A stretch of DNA of 39,531 nt from Oribacterium sp. (lineage in GTDB: Bacteria > Bacillota_A > Clostridia > Lachnospirales > Lachnospiraceae), in NCBI GenBank assembly GCA_017940955.1, contig JAGAXP010000303.1, forward strand, positions 1-39,531, in the 5' to 3' direction. A model generated the notes under the pieces. It did no database searches and was not told the DNA's origin. It saw only the letters and a program-made list of their open reading frames with translations. Positions 16,015-23,883 of this stretch are shown piece after piece. A program made the position numbers and the translations under genes. Positions within the stretch are counted from its first letter, which is position 1. Every line of letters begins with the position of its first letter.

Positions 16015-16237
16015 CGCATCCCCTGTCCGGTTTTAACTCCGATGATATCCTCCGGACCACGAAACACAGATATACACATGCTTCAATTATATACTGTTAT
16101 CCTCCTGTTGTCGCACCTTTTTATTCCAATGTCCTATATTGATTTTATCAAACAAATATAACCGGCAGTGATATCACATTTTTCGTTCAATCACTCCGGT
16201 TATGATTTATCATTTTTCAGTCTTTTTAATCCACTAC

Positions 16238-16279
16238 CCACCGGGGACGGTTCTCACCGGCGGGAACCGTCCCCGATGG
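16238..16279. repeat. Dispersed GGGGACGG palindrome, copy 2
   Basis: CCACCGGGGACGGTTC pairs with GAACCGTCCCCGATGG (one mismatch) around a 10-nt loop, TCACCGGCGG. It lies 16 bp after the argC stop codon, between argC and the ilvD leader. It may serve as a weak transcript end; there is no strong T tract. Confidence 0.8.
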
Positions 16280-16295
16280 AAATCCGGTGGAAATC

Positions 16296-17228
16296 TTAAA
16301 GTCCCGTGTCCTCAGGAAGTCCCAGCATTATGTTCATGTTCTGGACTGCGGCGCCGCTGGCACCCTTTCCGAGGTTATCGAAAAGAGCTGTGACGGAGGT
16401 CTGATCCTCATATCCGCAGACTACGATCTCAAGCCTGTTGGTTCCCGCAAGCTTGTTCGCATAAAGCTTGCTGTCATTCTCTCCGAATGGAACCACTGAT
16501 ACGAAATGCTCATCCTTATAGTACTCAGCAAGCTTTTCACAAATGTCCTTTGCTGAAGGATTTCCGGGAAGCAGTCTGTTCTGAAGCATGATGGTGGTTG
16601 CCATTCCCTTATAGTAGTCATCTACCACCGGCATAAATACAGGCGCATAGGTAAGTCCCGTAACCTTCTGCATCTCCGGAATATGCTTATGCTTCAATGT
16701 AAGTCCGTAGATTCCGGGAGAACTGAGCACTTCAGGTCTGTTCTCTGCTTCATAATCCTTTATCATGCTCTTTCCTCCGCCTGAATATCCCGTAAGGGAG
16801 TAACAGGTGAGAGGATAATCTTTCGGCAGGATCCCCATACGAACAAGCGGAGCTGTAACTGAAATGAGACCTGTGGCGTGGCAGCCCGGATTTGCTATAC
16901 GCTTTCCGTTAATGATCTTTTCTCTCTGCTCCTTTGAAAGCTCGGGATATCCATACACCCAGTCGTCGCTGGTTCTGTGGGCAGTGGAGGCATCTATGAC
17001 TCTGACATTATCATTGTCAATGAGAGAAACCGCTTCTCTTGCGCCATCATCAGGAAGACAGAGAAAAACGATGTCCGCGCTGTTAATATACTTCTTACGT
17101 TCCTCAAGGTCATGACGCTTATCCTCAGGGATTCTGAGAAGTTCCAGATCTTCTCTCGAGCCGATGCGATCATATATCTGCAGTCCTGTGGTTCCGCTTT
17201 GTCCGTCAATATATACCTTTGTCTTCAT
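16296..17228 (-). CDS. argC: N-acetyl-gamma-glutamyl-phosphate reductase (short form)
   Basis: Third step of arginine synthesis: NADPH-dependent reduction of N-acetylglutamyl phosphate to the semialdehyde in the cytosol. The 310-aa length fits the shorter type-2 ArgC. The NADP-binding start is KVYIDGQSGTTGLQIYDRI. The catalytic Cys is in IANPGCHATGLISVTAPLVR. YSLTGYSGGGKSMI and the C-terminal GKGASGAAVQNMNIMLG also match the family. Two adjacent ATGs (17231, 17228) follow AAGGAG; the second gives better spacing and starts MKTKVYIDG. An in-frame upstream extension is ignored. No other arg gene is in the window, so the pathway is scattered in this genome. Confidence 0.95.
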   Translation of the reverse strand: MKTKVYIDGQSGTTGLQIYDRIGSREDLELLRIPEDKRHDLEERKKYINSADIVFLCLPDDGAREAVSLIDNDNVRVIDASTAHRTSDDWVYGYPELSKEQREKIINGKRIANPGCHATGLISVTAPLVRMGILPKDYPLTCYSLTGYSGGGKSMIKDYEAENRPEVLSSPGIYGLTLKHKHIPEMQKVTGLTYAPVFMPVVDDYYKGMATTIMLQNRLLPGNPSAKDICEKLAEYYKDEHFVSVVPFGENDSKLYANKLAGTNRLEIVVCGYEDQTSVTALFDNLGKGASGAAVQNMNIMLGLPEDTGL

Positions 17229-17263
17229 CATTTCTCTCCTTAAATTGATATTTATACAGAAAC

Positions 17264-17299
17264 ACCCGCATTCCGGCATTTTTATGCAAGAATACGGGT
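17264..17299 (-). terminator. Probable terminator of the cytidylate-kinase-like gene
   Basis: On the minus strand ACCCGTATTC pairs with GAATGCGGGT around an inner GCATAAAAATGC hairpin, followed by GTTTCTGTATAAATAT. It lies between the kinase stop (17323) and the argC ribosome binding site. The T tract is weak, so partial read-through into argC is possible. Confidence 0.5.
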
Positions 17300-17322
17300 A
17301 TTATAACACAGGTTCTGAATAA

Positions 17323-17904
17323 TTACTTCAAAAGTTCACAAATAATATCTACACATTTATCCATGTCAATCTTGCTCACATCTATGCATAATGAATAATT
17401 ATCCGCATTTCCCATAGTCTGACCGGTGTAGGTCTTGTAATATCTGCGGCGTTCACCATCCTGCTTCCTGATAAACTCTTTGGTCACAGGCTTCTTTATT
17501 TTTTCTGCATCCATGGCATGTTCCATACGCCATTCCTCTGAAGCTGCAAGAAAAATATCAAAGGATTCAATGCCTGCTTCCTTAAGAACATAATTGGCAC
17601 ATCTTCCTACAATTATACATGGATTTTGTGACAGCTCCAGAACCACTCTGCTTTGAGCCTTAAATATCTCATCATGAGTAGAAGTAAGCGATGCCGGTGA
17701 AACCATTTCTATAAATCTGGCAGTGGGAGTATACTGCTCTCCCTCTTCATCTATAACGTCCTTCTCAATCCCGCTTTCTCTGACCGTCTGTCGCACAAAG
17801 TCCTTATCGTAGTACGGGAGCCCAAGTTTCTTGCTGAGTTTTTCAGCCAGTACATGCCCGTGTGTTCCATATTCGCGACTGATGGTTATTACTTTGTAAT
17901 TCAT
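17323..17904 (-). CDS. Cytidylate kinase-like family protein
   Basis: Predicted cytosolic P-loop nucleotide kinase-like protein of 193 aa. The N-terminus ITISREYGTHGHVLAEKLSK resembles the phosphate-binding loop of the Cytidylate_kin2 family, followed by LGLPYYDKDFVRQ and a central NPCIIVGRCANYVLKE. The late KQDGERRRYYKTYTGQ segment supplies the arginines expected in the lid. The family is common in Clostridia as a second, non-Cmk protein and its substrate is generally not established. The start is the ATG with GAGGG upstream; a longer in-frame extension runs through a hairpin region and is rejected. It lies downstream of the YybS-like gene in the same direction, separated by the long hairpin at 18040-18114. 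Confidence 0.85.
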   Translation of the reverse strand: MNYKVITISREYGTHGHVLAEKLSKKLGLPYYDKDFVRQTVRESGIEKDVIDEEGEQYTPTARFIEMVSPASLTSTHDEIFKAQSRVVLELSQNPCIIVGRCANYVLKEAGIESFDIFLAASEEWRMEHAMDAEKIKKPVTKEFIRKQDGERRRYYKTYTGQTMGNADNYSLCIDVSKIDMDKCVDIICELLK

Positions 17905-18039
17905 ATCTTTTCCCTCACTCATTTTGGATGAATATTCTTTCATACTTATATAATATATCAGATACTCACGATAAGAAACATTTTCTCCAAATTTAGTCAT
18001 CACAATTATGTCTCTATTTTGAGAGTCAAAGAGATGTTT

Positions 18040-18114
18040 GGACAGAGGCTGAGGGCATCCATTTGAATGCGTTGAGCCGACTCGCATTCAAATGGACGCC
18101 CTCCGGCTCTGTCC
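18040..18114. repeat. Long imperfect inverted repeat between the YybS-like and kinase genes
   Basis: The arms GGACAGAG...GAGGGC...CCATTTGAATGCG and CGCATTCAAATGG...GCCCTC...CTCTGTCC pair over about 30 bp with a few bulges. The right arm ends on the last base of the YybS-like stop codon. It could end that transcript or protect its 3' end. A clean T tract is missing on the minus strand. Confidence 0.75.
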
Positions 18115-19085
18115 TATCTCGTTCCATTTAATTTATTAAGAAGAAACGTATGAAGCTGACCCGATATATAAAAGATTCCCAGAATCGTGTTAATCTGAGG
18201 CATCATAAAGAATGCCAGGAAAGACAGAATCACAACCACTGCTTTGGCTCTCGTGATATAAACCTGAATCAGCAGGCTTATGGCGATGACTCCGAAGAAC
18301 ATAAGATAAAGGGTTCCTACTATACCTGCCACCTGGGCAAGACTCTGAACGATTTCATTTTCAAAGGGTTTCACAAATGAAAAATTATAAAGCCCAAAGG
18401 CAAATATCCCGAGATATGCAGTCCAGAAAGGTGGTGTATACTCAGCAACAGGCTTCGGCTTCGGGACAGCTATATGAAGTCTTCTCAAAATAAGAAGACT
18501 GATTTCATATACGATAAAGCCCTGCATGGCTCCGGTAAGCGCCGTGGATATAAGGAGCATCCTGGCCACAAAATCATCACTCATCATGGACTTCATAAGT
18601 GCCATCTGCTGCTCCGTCTGAGGATTGCTTCCCATAACCTTCGTCATCATTTCCATGGACTCATTCATGGCCAGCTGCATCTCAGCCACATACATACTGA
18701 GAGTCTGTCCCGATATGGCAGCCAGGATTACAGCATTAAAAAGCTCTGCAATGGTACACAACAGCATCACCAGGAAAAGAGTTTTGGTCATGTCCTTTTT
18801 ATGGTAGATGCAGGTTCCCAGAACCATGCCCACAAAGGACTGGCAGGCAGCATTTACCGCCATTGTAGGAGTACTCACAATTATGCTGATAAACAGAGAC
18901 GAAGCCCAGGCCGCAAGACCTGCTCTCCAACCGTACCTCGCACCGTAAGCCACCATTGGAATAGGCAAAAGGAACATCAGTATCCCATTAAACATTCCTC
19001 CCGTTTGCCGGTTTATGAGCAGCAATACTCCGAAAAGTGCCACGATCATGGCACCATAGGTTATTTTCAATGTTTTCTGATTCAT
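18114..19085 (-). CDS. YybS-like (DUF2232) polytopic membrane protein
   Basis: Integral membrane protein of 323 aa with about eight hydrophobic segments, starting KITYGAMIVALFGVLLLINR. The pattern of short N-terminal helices with LLPIPMVAYGARYGWRAGLA, a Met-rich central region (EMQLAMNESMEMMTKVMG) and paired C-terminal helices is typical of the DUF2232/YybS family of Firmicutes, whose function is not well defined; some members resemble transporter S components. The ATG at 19085 (MNQKTLK) follows GAGAAG and leads directly into the first membrane segment. A 31-residue upstream extension is less likely. It is the first gene of a minus-strand group (kinase-like, then argC) and is divergent from cluster A. 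Confidence 0.75.
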   Translation of the reverse strand: MNQKTLKITYGAMIVALFGVLLLINRQTGGMFNGILMFLLPIPMVAYGARYGWRAGLAAWASSLFISIIVSTPTMAVNAACQSFVGMVLGTCIYHKKDMTKTLFLVMLLCTIAELFNAVILAAISGQTLSMYVAEMQLAMNESMEMMTKVMGSNPQTEQQMALMKSMMSDDFVARMLLISTALTGAMQGFIVYEISLLILRRLHIAVPKPKPVAEYTPPFWTAYLGIFAFGLYNFSFVKPFENEIVQSLAQVAGIVGTLYLMFFGVIAISLLIQVYITRAKAVVVILSFLAFFMMPQINTILGIFYISGQLHTFLLNKLNGTR

Positions 19086-19410
19086 TTTTACTTCTCGCTT
19101 CAGTTTTCTTACATATATAGACATCTGATTGCAAAAGCCCGCCCTGACCCGGATATATGACTCTGTGTCTTTACACATCCTTAGGCACTACCCTCTTTCC
19201 AGATGTCATATAATTCTAAGCCTTTTTTGCTTCTCCTACAAGCACTTGGATTTCTCTTTTCTTAAACCTGAGAATAATGCTCATGCTCCGTCAGAACAGC
19301 TGCCCCGAAATCCCTATAGCCTCTCAATATTATGTATTTTTTATGTTTTCTCTCAAAATCACAAATGTTTACGGATTTTCTGCCGACAAAATGTATATAG
19401 CTTTGACGGC

Positions 19411-19438
19411 TTGACAAAAAGAGCCTTAATATTACAGT
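19411..19438 (+). promoter_or_regulatory. Promoter of cluster A
   Basis: TTGACA and TACAGT are separated by 16 nt, 45 bp upstream of the first gene of the plus-strand cluster. The rest of the 19086-19410 gap shows no gene; it must also hold the divergent promoter of the YybS-like gene, which I cannot place. Confidence 0.55.
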
Positions 19439-19483
19439 AAAACCTTTACAACAGCACACACTTAACACCATCAGGATATAAAT

Positions 19484-20899
19484 ATGATAGATAAATTCAA
19501 AAAATCCCTGTCACTTCAGATCTCTTTGATCTCAATACTGTCTTATCTTGCACTTGCCTTAATCACCGTCTTCATAGTGCATATGCGCTTCGAAGATCGA
19601 ATGATAAAAGATTATACACGTATGGCTGAAGGCGTTACAAACCTTATGGCTGCCGCCTATGATACAGAGAGAACCGAGGAATATATAGAAAGAAACTACA
19701 GCATGCCGGAGTATAATGACATCCTTAAGTACTATTATTCTCTTAAGGAAAATTATCCGGATATTTACTATATGTATGTTTATAAATTTGACCCGGTTGA
19801 TCCCCATGCCACAGTCATCATAGACCTTGATGAAGAGTACACTGATGATCCACCGGAAGAAAGCATAGAATGGATAGGTGACACCTATGATGTGGACCCG
19901 CCCTTTGATTCCGATATCTATCTTATGACTACAGGAAAACAAGCTGCAGTCCACAATGTGAAAACGGAAGATGGTGAATATCTCCTGTCCTACGTCAGGC
20001 CCATCCTTGATAAGGACGGAAATTATGCCTGCAGCGCCTGCGTCGACTTTTCCATGAACCATATCCATCAGCAGGACAGGGAATTCATATATCAGCTCAT
20101 AAGCATACTTGCCGTATTCCTGCTCCTGATTCTGGGCGGTAATATATATTACATAAGAAATAAAGTAACCCACCCCCTTGACCGGATCAGCTCCTGCATC
20201 GACAGCTTTGTCTATGAAACCGAAGCAAGTCGTTTCCAAAATGTCCAGCGTCTGGAGTCCCTTGACTTCCGGCAGGAGGACGAGATTGGGGTCCTGTATA
20301 ACAGCTTTGTCAGCAACCTGAAGGAAAGCCTGTACTACATGTCGAATTTCAACAAGGCAAAGGACGAGATCGTAGAAAAGGAAAACGAAATCGAAAAGAT
20401 CAGCCAGAAAACTTACGTAGACGGCCTCACTCCCGCCAAAAACAAAACTGCCTTTCTTGATGATGAGATAGTTTATGACATTAAAATAAAGAACGGACTC
20501 AGGGAAATCGGTACTGTAATGATCGATATAAACAACCTTAAATATGTTAATGATACCTTCGGGCACGATGTGGGAGATAAATATATTCTGGGCTGCTATG
20601 ACATCATTCAGAATACCTATAAGAATTCACCTATTTATCGAATGGGTGGAGATGAATTCCTTGTAGTGTTAACCGAACGTGACTTCGAAGAACGTGATCA
20701 GCTGTTTGAAAGCATTAACATACAGTATCAGCAGTGCTATGATAATACGGAGAAGGAACCCTACGAAAGGTACTCTGCATCTATCGGAATGTCCGTATAC
20801 AATGATGGGGACCAGTTCCAGGACATCATAAAGCGCGCCGACAAACATATGTATGAACGCAAACTAATATTTAAAAACGAACATGGAAGCTACAGGTAA
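19484..20899 (+). CDS. Membrane sensor diguanylate cyclase (GGDEF protein)
   Basis: Likely makes cyclic di-GMP from two GTP in response to an outside signal. The 471-aa protein has a TM near residues 13-33, an extracytoplasmic sensor region (about 35-200, Cache-like, ending VRPILDKDGNYACSACVDFSM), a second TM (about 203-225), a HAMP-like linker with RQEDEIGVLYNSF, and a C-terminal GGDEF domain (about 310-471). The domain keeps IDINNLKYVNDTFGHDVGD and RMGGDEF, so it should be active. The usual D-x-LTG-x-x-NR entry motif is changed to DGLTPAKNK. No RxxD inhibitory site is seen upstream of GGDEF, so product feedback may be absent. AGGA precedes the ATG. It is the first gene of cluster A; the next gene begins 3 bp after its stop. 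Confidence 0.92.
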   Translation: MIDKFKKSLSLQISLISILSYLALALITVFIVHMRFEDRMIKDYTRMAEGVTNLMAAAYDTERTEEYIERNYSMPEYNDILKYYYSLKENYPDIYYMYVYKFDPVDPHATVIIDLDEEYTDDPPEESIEWIGDTYDVDPPFDSDIYLMTTGKQAAVHNVKTEDGEYLLSYVRPILDKDGNYACSACVDFSMNHIHQQDREFIYQLISILAVFLLLILGGNIYYIRNKVTHPLDRISSCIDSFVYETEASRFQNVQRLESLDFRQEDEIGVLYNSFVSNLKESLYYMSNFNKAKDEIVEKENEIEKISQKTYVDGLTPAKNKTAFLDDEIVYDIKIKNGLREIGTVMIDINNLKYVNDTFGHDVGDKYILGCYDIIQNTYKNSPIYRMGGDEFLVVLTERDFEERDQLFESINIQYQQCYDNTEKEPYERYSASIGMSVYNDGDQFQDIIKRADKHMYERKLIFKNEHGSYR

Positions 20900-20902
20900 A
20901 TT

Positions 20903-22891
20903 ATGACAATAAGTGGAAAAACCAGACTTTACCTATACATTGTTTCAATCACCACCATACTTCTGGTATCTTTGTTTCTGGTCATACTTAACATAAACGA
21001 ACCCGTGGAATACACACGGGTTCCTTTTTGCGTGCTGGCAATACTTACGGTTCTGTCCTGTATCGCCATAGCACCCTTTTTTGCCAAAGGACCGGTTTTT
21101 GATATTAACGGACAGCTGAAAAGCACCAATATAAATGCTATGCTTCTGACTGTCATAATCATCATCCAGATTTCCTTTTTCTTTGAGATCATCTCTGTGA
21201 AAAATCAGCTTCTGAACTATCAGGTATATACTGACATACGAAATGATATCAATGTTGCTTCAACCTACCCGGAAAAAAAACTTGACGATCTGCTCCAGTC
21301 ACTTTGTAAAGACAGCATTACCGAAATCTCTGTAGCGGATAAATCCGGTACAGTTATTTATTCTTCCGATAAGAACCTTATCGGAAGTGCAGCAAAGAAC
21401 ACCGGATATACTTACAGCTTCAACAAGAACAGCAGCATCCGTTTCCGGGTTGATCCTTTATTTGTGCGAAGCAGAATAAAATCAATTGCCCTGAATCTCC
21501 TCACTGTCCTGGTCACTTCTTTTTTCTTTTCCGTTGAAATAGTACTCCTTATGATAATGAATGTATCTAAAGGAATGACTAAGAATATGATCAGCAATTA
21601 TCAGACAAAAAAAGAAGAATCACAGCTTCAGGAAGTAGAGTATGAGAAGTTCAAAGAATCAATGACTAATGCAGATATCCCGTCTGCCCTTTATTACATA
21701 AGGCAGATAGCTTTTCTGTTCTATTTTGCCTCCAGGCTTTCCTCTTCTTTTATTCCCATAGTCGCCAAATCCCTTTATAACCCTATTGGAGGAATGGCAA
21801 CAACTACCGCAGCCGGACTCCCTCAGGCAGCAGAAACGCTTTTAACCTGTTCAGCTATTTTTTTTACCACTGCTCTTCTAAAGAAAAACGGCTGGAAGCT
21901 TCCGTTTATTTTGGGGCTTCTCATTGTATCGGCAGGAACATTGTTCTCTGCACTTTCAACCAATCTTGTTTTATTCGCACTATCAAGGGCATTGGTTGGA
22001 CTTGGCTACGGTTTTTGCTGGATGACCCTCAGAAACCTTTCACTTTTTGGAAAAAATACCAAACAGCAGCTTTTGGGGTTTGCACTTTTAAATGCAGGGA
22101 TCTACTCGGGAATGAACTGTGGCTCTTCTCTGGGCGCTATCCTGGCAGATATATTTGGCTATAAAACAGTATTTTTTATTTCTGCTGTTTTTACGCTTCT
22201 TACCTCGGGTTTTATCATCAGACTTGAAAATGCTTTACTTCCAAAGACAAAGGCTAAAAGCAATACCGCAAAGGACACTCCTGTTCCCGGGATATCCTTC
22301 AGTGATAACCTTTCCGTACTTATGTTTGTTATCCTGATGATCGCTCCGGCAAGTATTTCAGCTTCCTACTTAACTTACTATATGCCTCTTTATTTTGATG
22401 CCAAGGGCGGCACCATATCTGATGTAGGAAGATTGCAAATGCTTTATGGCATATTCCTTGTATATGCCGGTCCTGCCATATCGGTCTTTATTTCCAGGCT
22501 TAAGGGTAAAGCCCTCAAAAATATAAATTATGCTTATAACCTGATCATTTCCTTAATACTTATATTCCCGGTTATGGGGTCGAGTCCGGTTCTTCCTTAC
22601 GTAAGTGCCTGTCTGTTGGGAACAGCTGACAGTTTTGGCTTCGGTGTTCAGAATACCTGCTTTCTTAAGCTTCCTGCTGTACGTAAGCTTGGACCTTCAA
22701 AATCCCTTTCCCTCCTTTCTTTCACAAAAAAAATGCTGGAAATTAGCGGACCTTTCATATTTGCTTCAGCATTATCACTGGGGTATAGAACCGGTATAGT
22801 TATTTTGGGCACAACGTTTGCTATAATGGCCTTAACATACTATATTTATTCCAACTTACTTCCGAAATCCGGAAAAGCTGAATTCCTGTGA
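20903..22891 (+). CDS. MFS-type membrane protein with N-terminal extracytoplasmic sensor region
   Basis: Membrane protein of 662 aa with an unusual fused build. Residues of about 7-98 hold three hydrophobic segments. About 99-187 form a small extracytoplasmic Cache-like region (DITEISVADK-like strand, SGTVIYSSDKNLIGSAA). Another TM (about 190-215) and a charged linker follow. From about 268 to the end is a major-facilitator body of about 12 helices with ALVGLGYGFCW, LLNAGIYSGMNCGSSLGAIL and FGYKTVFFISAVF. The MFS half is homologous to that of 30017-32395. It could export or import a small molecule under sensor control, or act as a receptor. The AGGT ribosome binding site overlaps the GGDEF gene end, so the two are coupled. 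No substrate can be assigned. Confidence 0.8.
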   Translation: MTISGKTRLYLYIVSITTILLVSLFLVILNINEPVEYTRVPFCVLAILTVLSCIAIAPFFAKGPVFDINGQLKSTNINAMLLTVIIIIQISFFFEIISVKNQLLNYQVYTDIRNDINVASTYPEKKLDDLLQSLCKDSITEISVADKSGTVIYSSDKNLIGSAAKNTGYTYSFNKNSSIRFRVDPLFVRSRIKSIALNLLTVLVTSFFFSVEIVLLMIMNVSKGMTKNMISNYQTKKEESQLQEVEYEKFKESMTNADIPSALYYIRQIAFLFYFASRLSSSFIPIVAKSLYNPIGGMATTTAAGLPQAAETLLTCSAIFFTTALLKKNGWKLPFILGLLIVSAGTLFSALSTNLVLFALSRALVGLGYGFCWMTLRNLSLFGKNTKQQLLGFALLNAGIYSGMNCGSSLGAILADIFGYKTVFFISAVFTLLTSGFIIRLENALLPKTKAKSNTAKDTPVPGISFSDNLSVLMFVILMIAPASISASYLTYYMPLYFDAKGGTISDVGRLQMLYGIFLVYAGPAISVFISRLKGKALKNINYAYNLIISLILIFPVMGSSPVLPYVSACLLGTADSFGFGVQNTCFLKLPAVRKLGPSKSLSLLSFTKKMLEISGPFIFASALSLGYRTGIVILGTTFAIMALTYYIYSNLLPKSGKAEFL

Positions 22892-22939
22892 AATCCTATA
22901 TCCTATAGAATTTCACCATCACATCAAAGGAACAGATCA

Positions 22940-23872
22940 ATGATAGTAAGTGTAGTTTACGGAGGAACTCCCGAAGAGAGATTACCCTCCGAAAAAAATG
23001 CTTCAGATATAGCGCACGCCTTGAAAACAAGAGGACACGAAGTACATCTTTTTCGGATTGAAAAAGACATAATCAGCTCCATAATCAATGTCCATACCGA
23101 TGTGGTTTACTTATGCGTCCAGGGAAAGGGTTACGGTGACGGAACTTTTCAGGCCATGCTTGAAATGCATGGTATTCCATTCACCGGAAGCCGCATGAGG
23201 GCTGCATGTCTTATAAATGACAAAATCCTCAGCAAGCTGGTTTTCGAACGGGCCGGTATACGAACTCCTAAATGGGATATCCTGACCAGAAAGCGGTTCG
23301 AAAAAGGCGACTATCCCTACGAGGATTTCGGATATCCTTTTGTTGCAAAGGCCCCTACGCAGGGCGGCAGCTTTGGCATCGAGCTTATAAAATCCGGGGA
23401 AGACCTTCACCGTATCGAAACTGTCTTTAAGTATGATGATCCCATACTGTTGGAAAAATTCATACCTGGTGGATTCTATACCGTAGGCATTTACAAAAGC
23501 AGAAAGAATCTGGTTTCGCTTCCTGTTGTTGAAGGTCTGGATCTTGACCAAAAGAAAAAGACCGGAAGCAAAGAACTCATTATGTTCACGGGAAACTACG
23601 GAATATGCGAAAGCAGACTCAATCAGAATGTCACAAAGGAGATAACCGGAATGGCGCTGGAGGTTTTCCATACCACCGGTGCAAAGGATCTCTGCCGTGT
23701 TGATTTCATGGTGTCTGAGGAAGACGGCAAACCTTATGTTCTTGAGATCAATGCCGTTCCCGGACTTAAACGTTGCAGCCTTATGCCTCTGGCTGCAGAG
23801 CTTGCCGGCATAGTTTATGAAGATATGATTGAAGATATTCTTTACGCAGCATTAGACAACAGCACAGAATAA
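22940..23872 (+). CDS. ATP-grasp protein of the D-alanine--D-alanine ligase family
   Basis: Cytosolic ATP-dependent ligase of 310 aa. The N-terminus VYGGTPEERLPSEKNASDIA matches the first substrate loop of Ddl. QGKGYGDGTFQAMLEMHGIP, FTGSRMRAACLINDKILSK and the C-terminal VLEINAVPGLKRCSLMPLAA (metal-binding Glu/Asn) also match. The region that in Ddl carries the omega loop with the FYDYEAKY-like Tyr motif is replaced by a different sequence (KKKTGSKELIMFTGNYGI), so the acceptor or donor may not be D-Ala. It lies 48 bp after the sensor-MFS gene and 11 bp before the phosphatase gene; AAAGGAAC is its ribosome binding site. It is probably not the housekeeping Ddl, since no wall-synthesis genes are nearby, but that is inference. 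Confidence 0.82.
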   Translation: MIVSVVYGGTPEERLPSEKNASDIAHALKTRGHEVHLFRIEKDIISSIINVHTDVVYLCVQGKGYGDGTFQAMLEMHGIPFTGSRMRAACLINDKILSKLVFERAGIRTPKWDILTRKRFEKGDYPYEDFGYPFVAKAPTQGGSFGIELIKSGEDLHRIETVFKYDDPILLEKFIPGGFYTVGIYKSRKNLVSLPVVEGLDLDQKKKTGSKELIMFTGNYGICESRLNQNVTKEITGMALEVFHTTGAKDLCRVDFMVSEEDGKPYVLEINAVPGLKRCSLMPLAAELAGIVYEDMIEDILYAALDNSTE

Positions 23873-23883
23873 GGAGTAAATCC

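Noticed and set aside
15919..16237. T-box or other riboswitch upstream of ilvD
   Set aside because: No AGGGTGG-ACCGCG-type antiterminator sequence and no terminator next to the start codon are visible.
17905..18087. N-terminal extension of the cytidylate-kinase-like protein
   Set aside because: It crosses the long inverted repeat and has no ribosome binding site, whereas GAGGG precedes the ATG at 17904.
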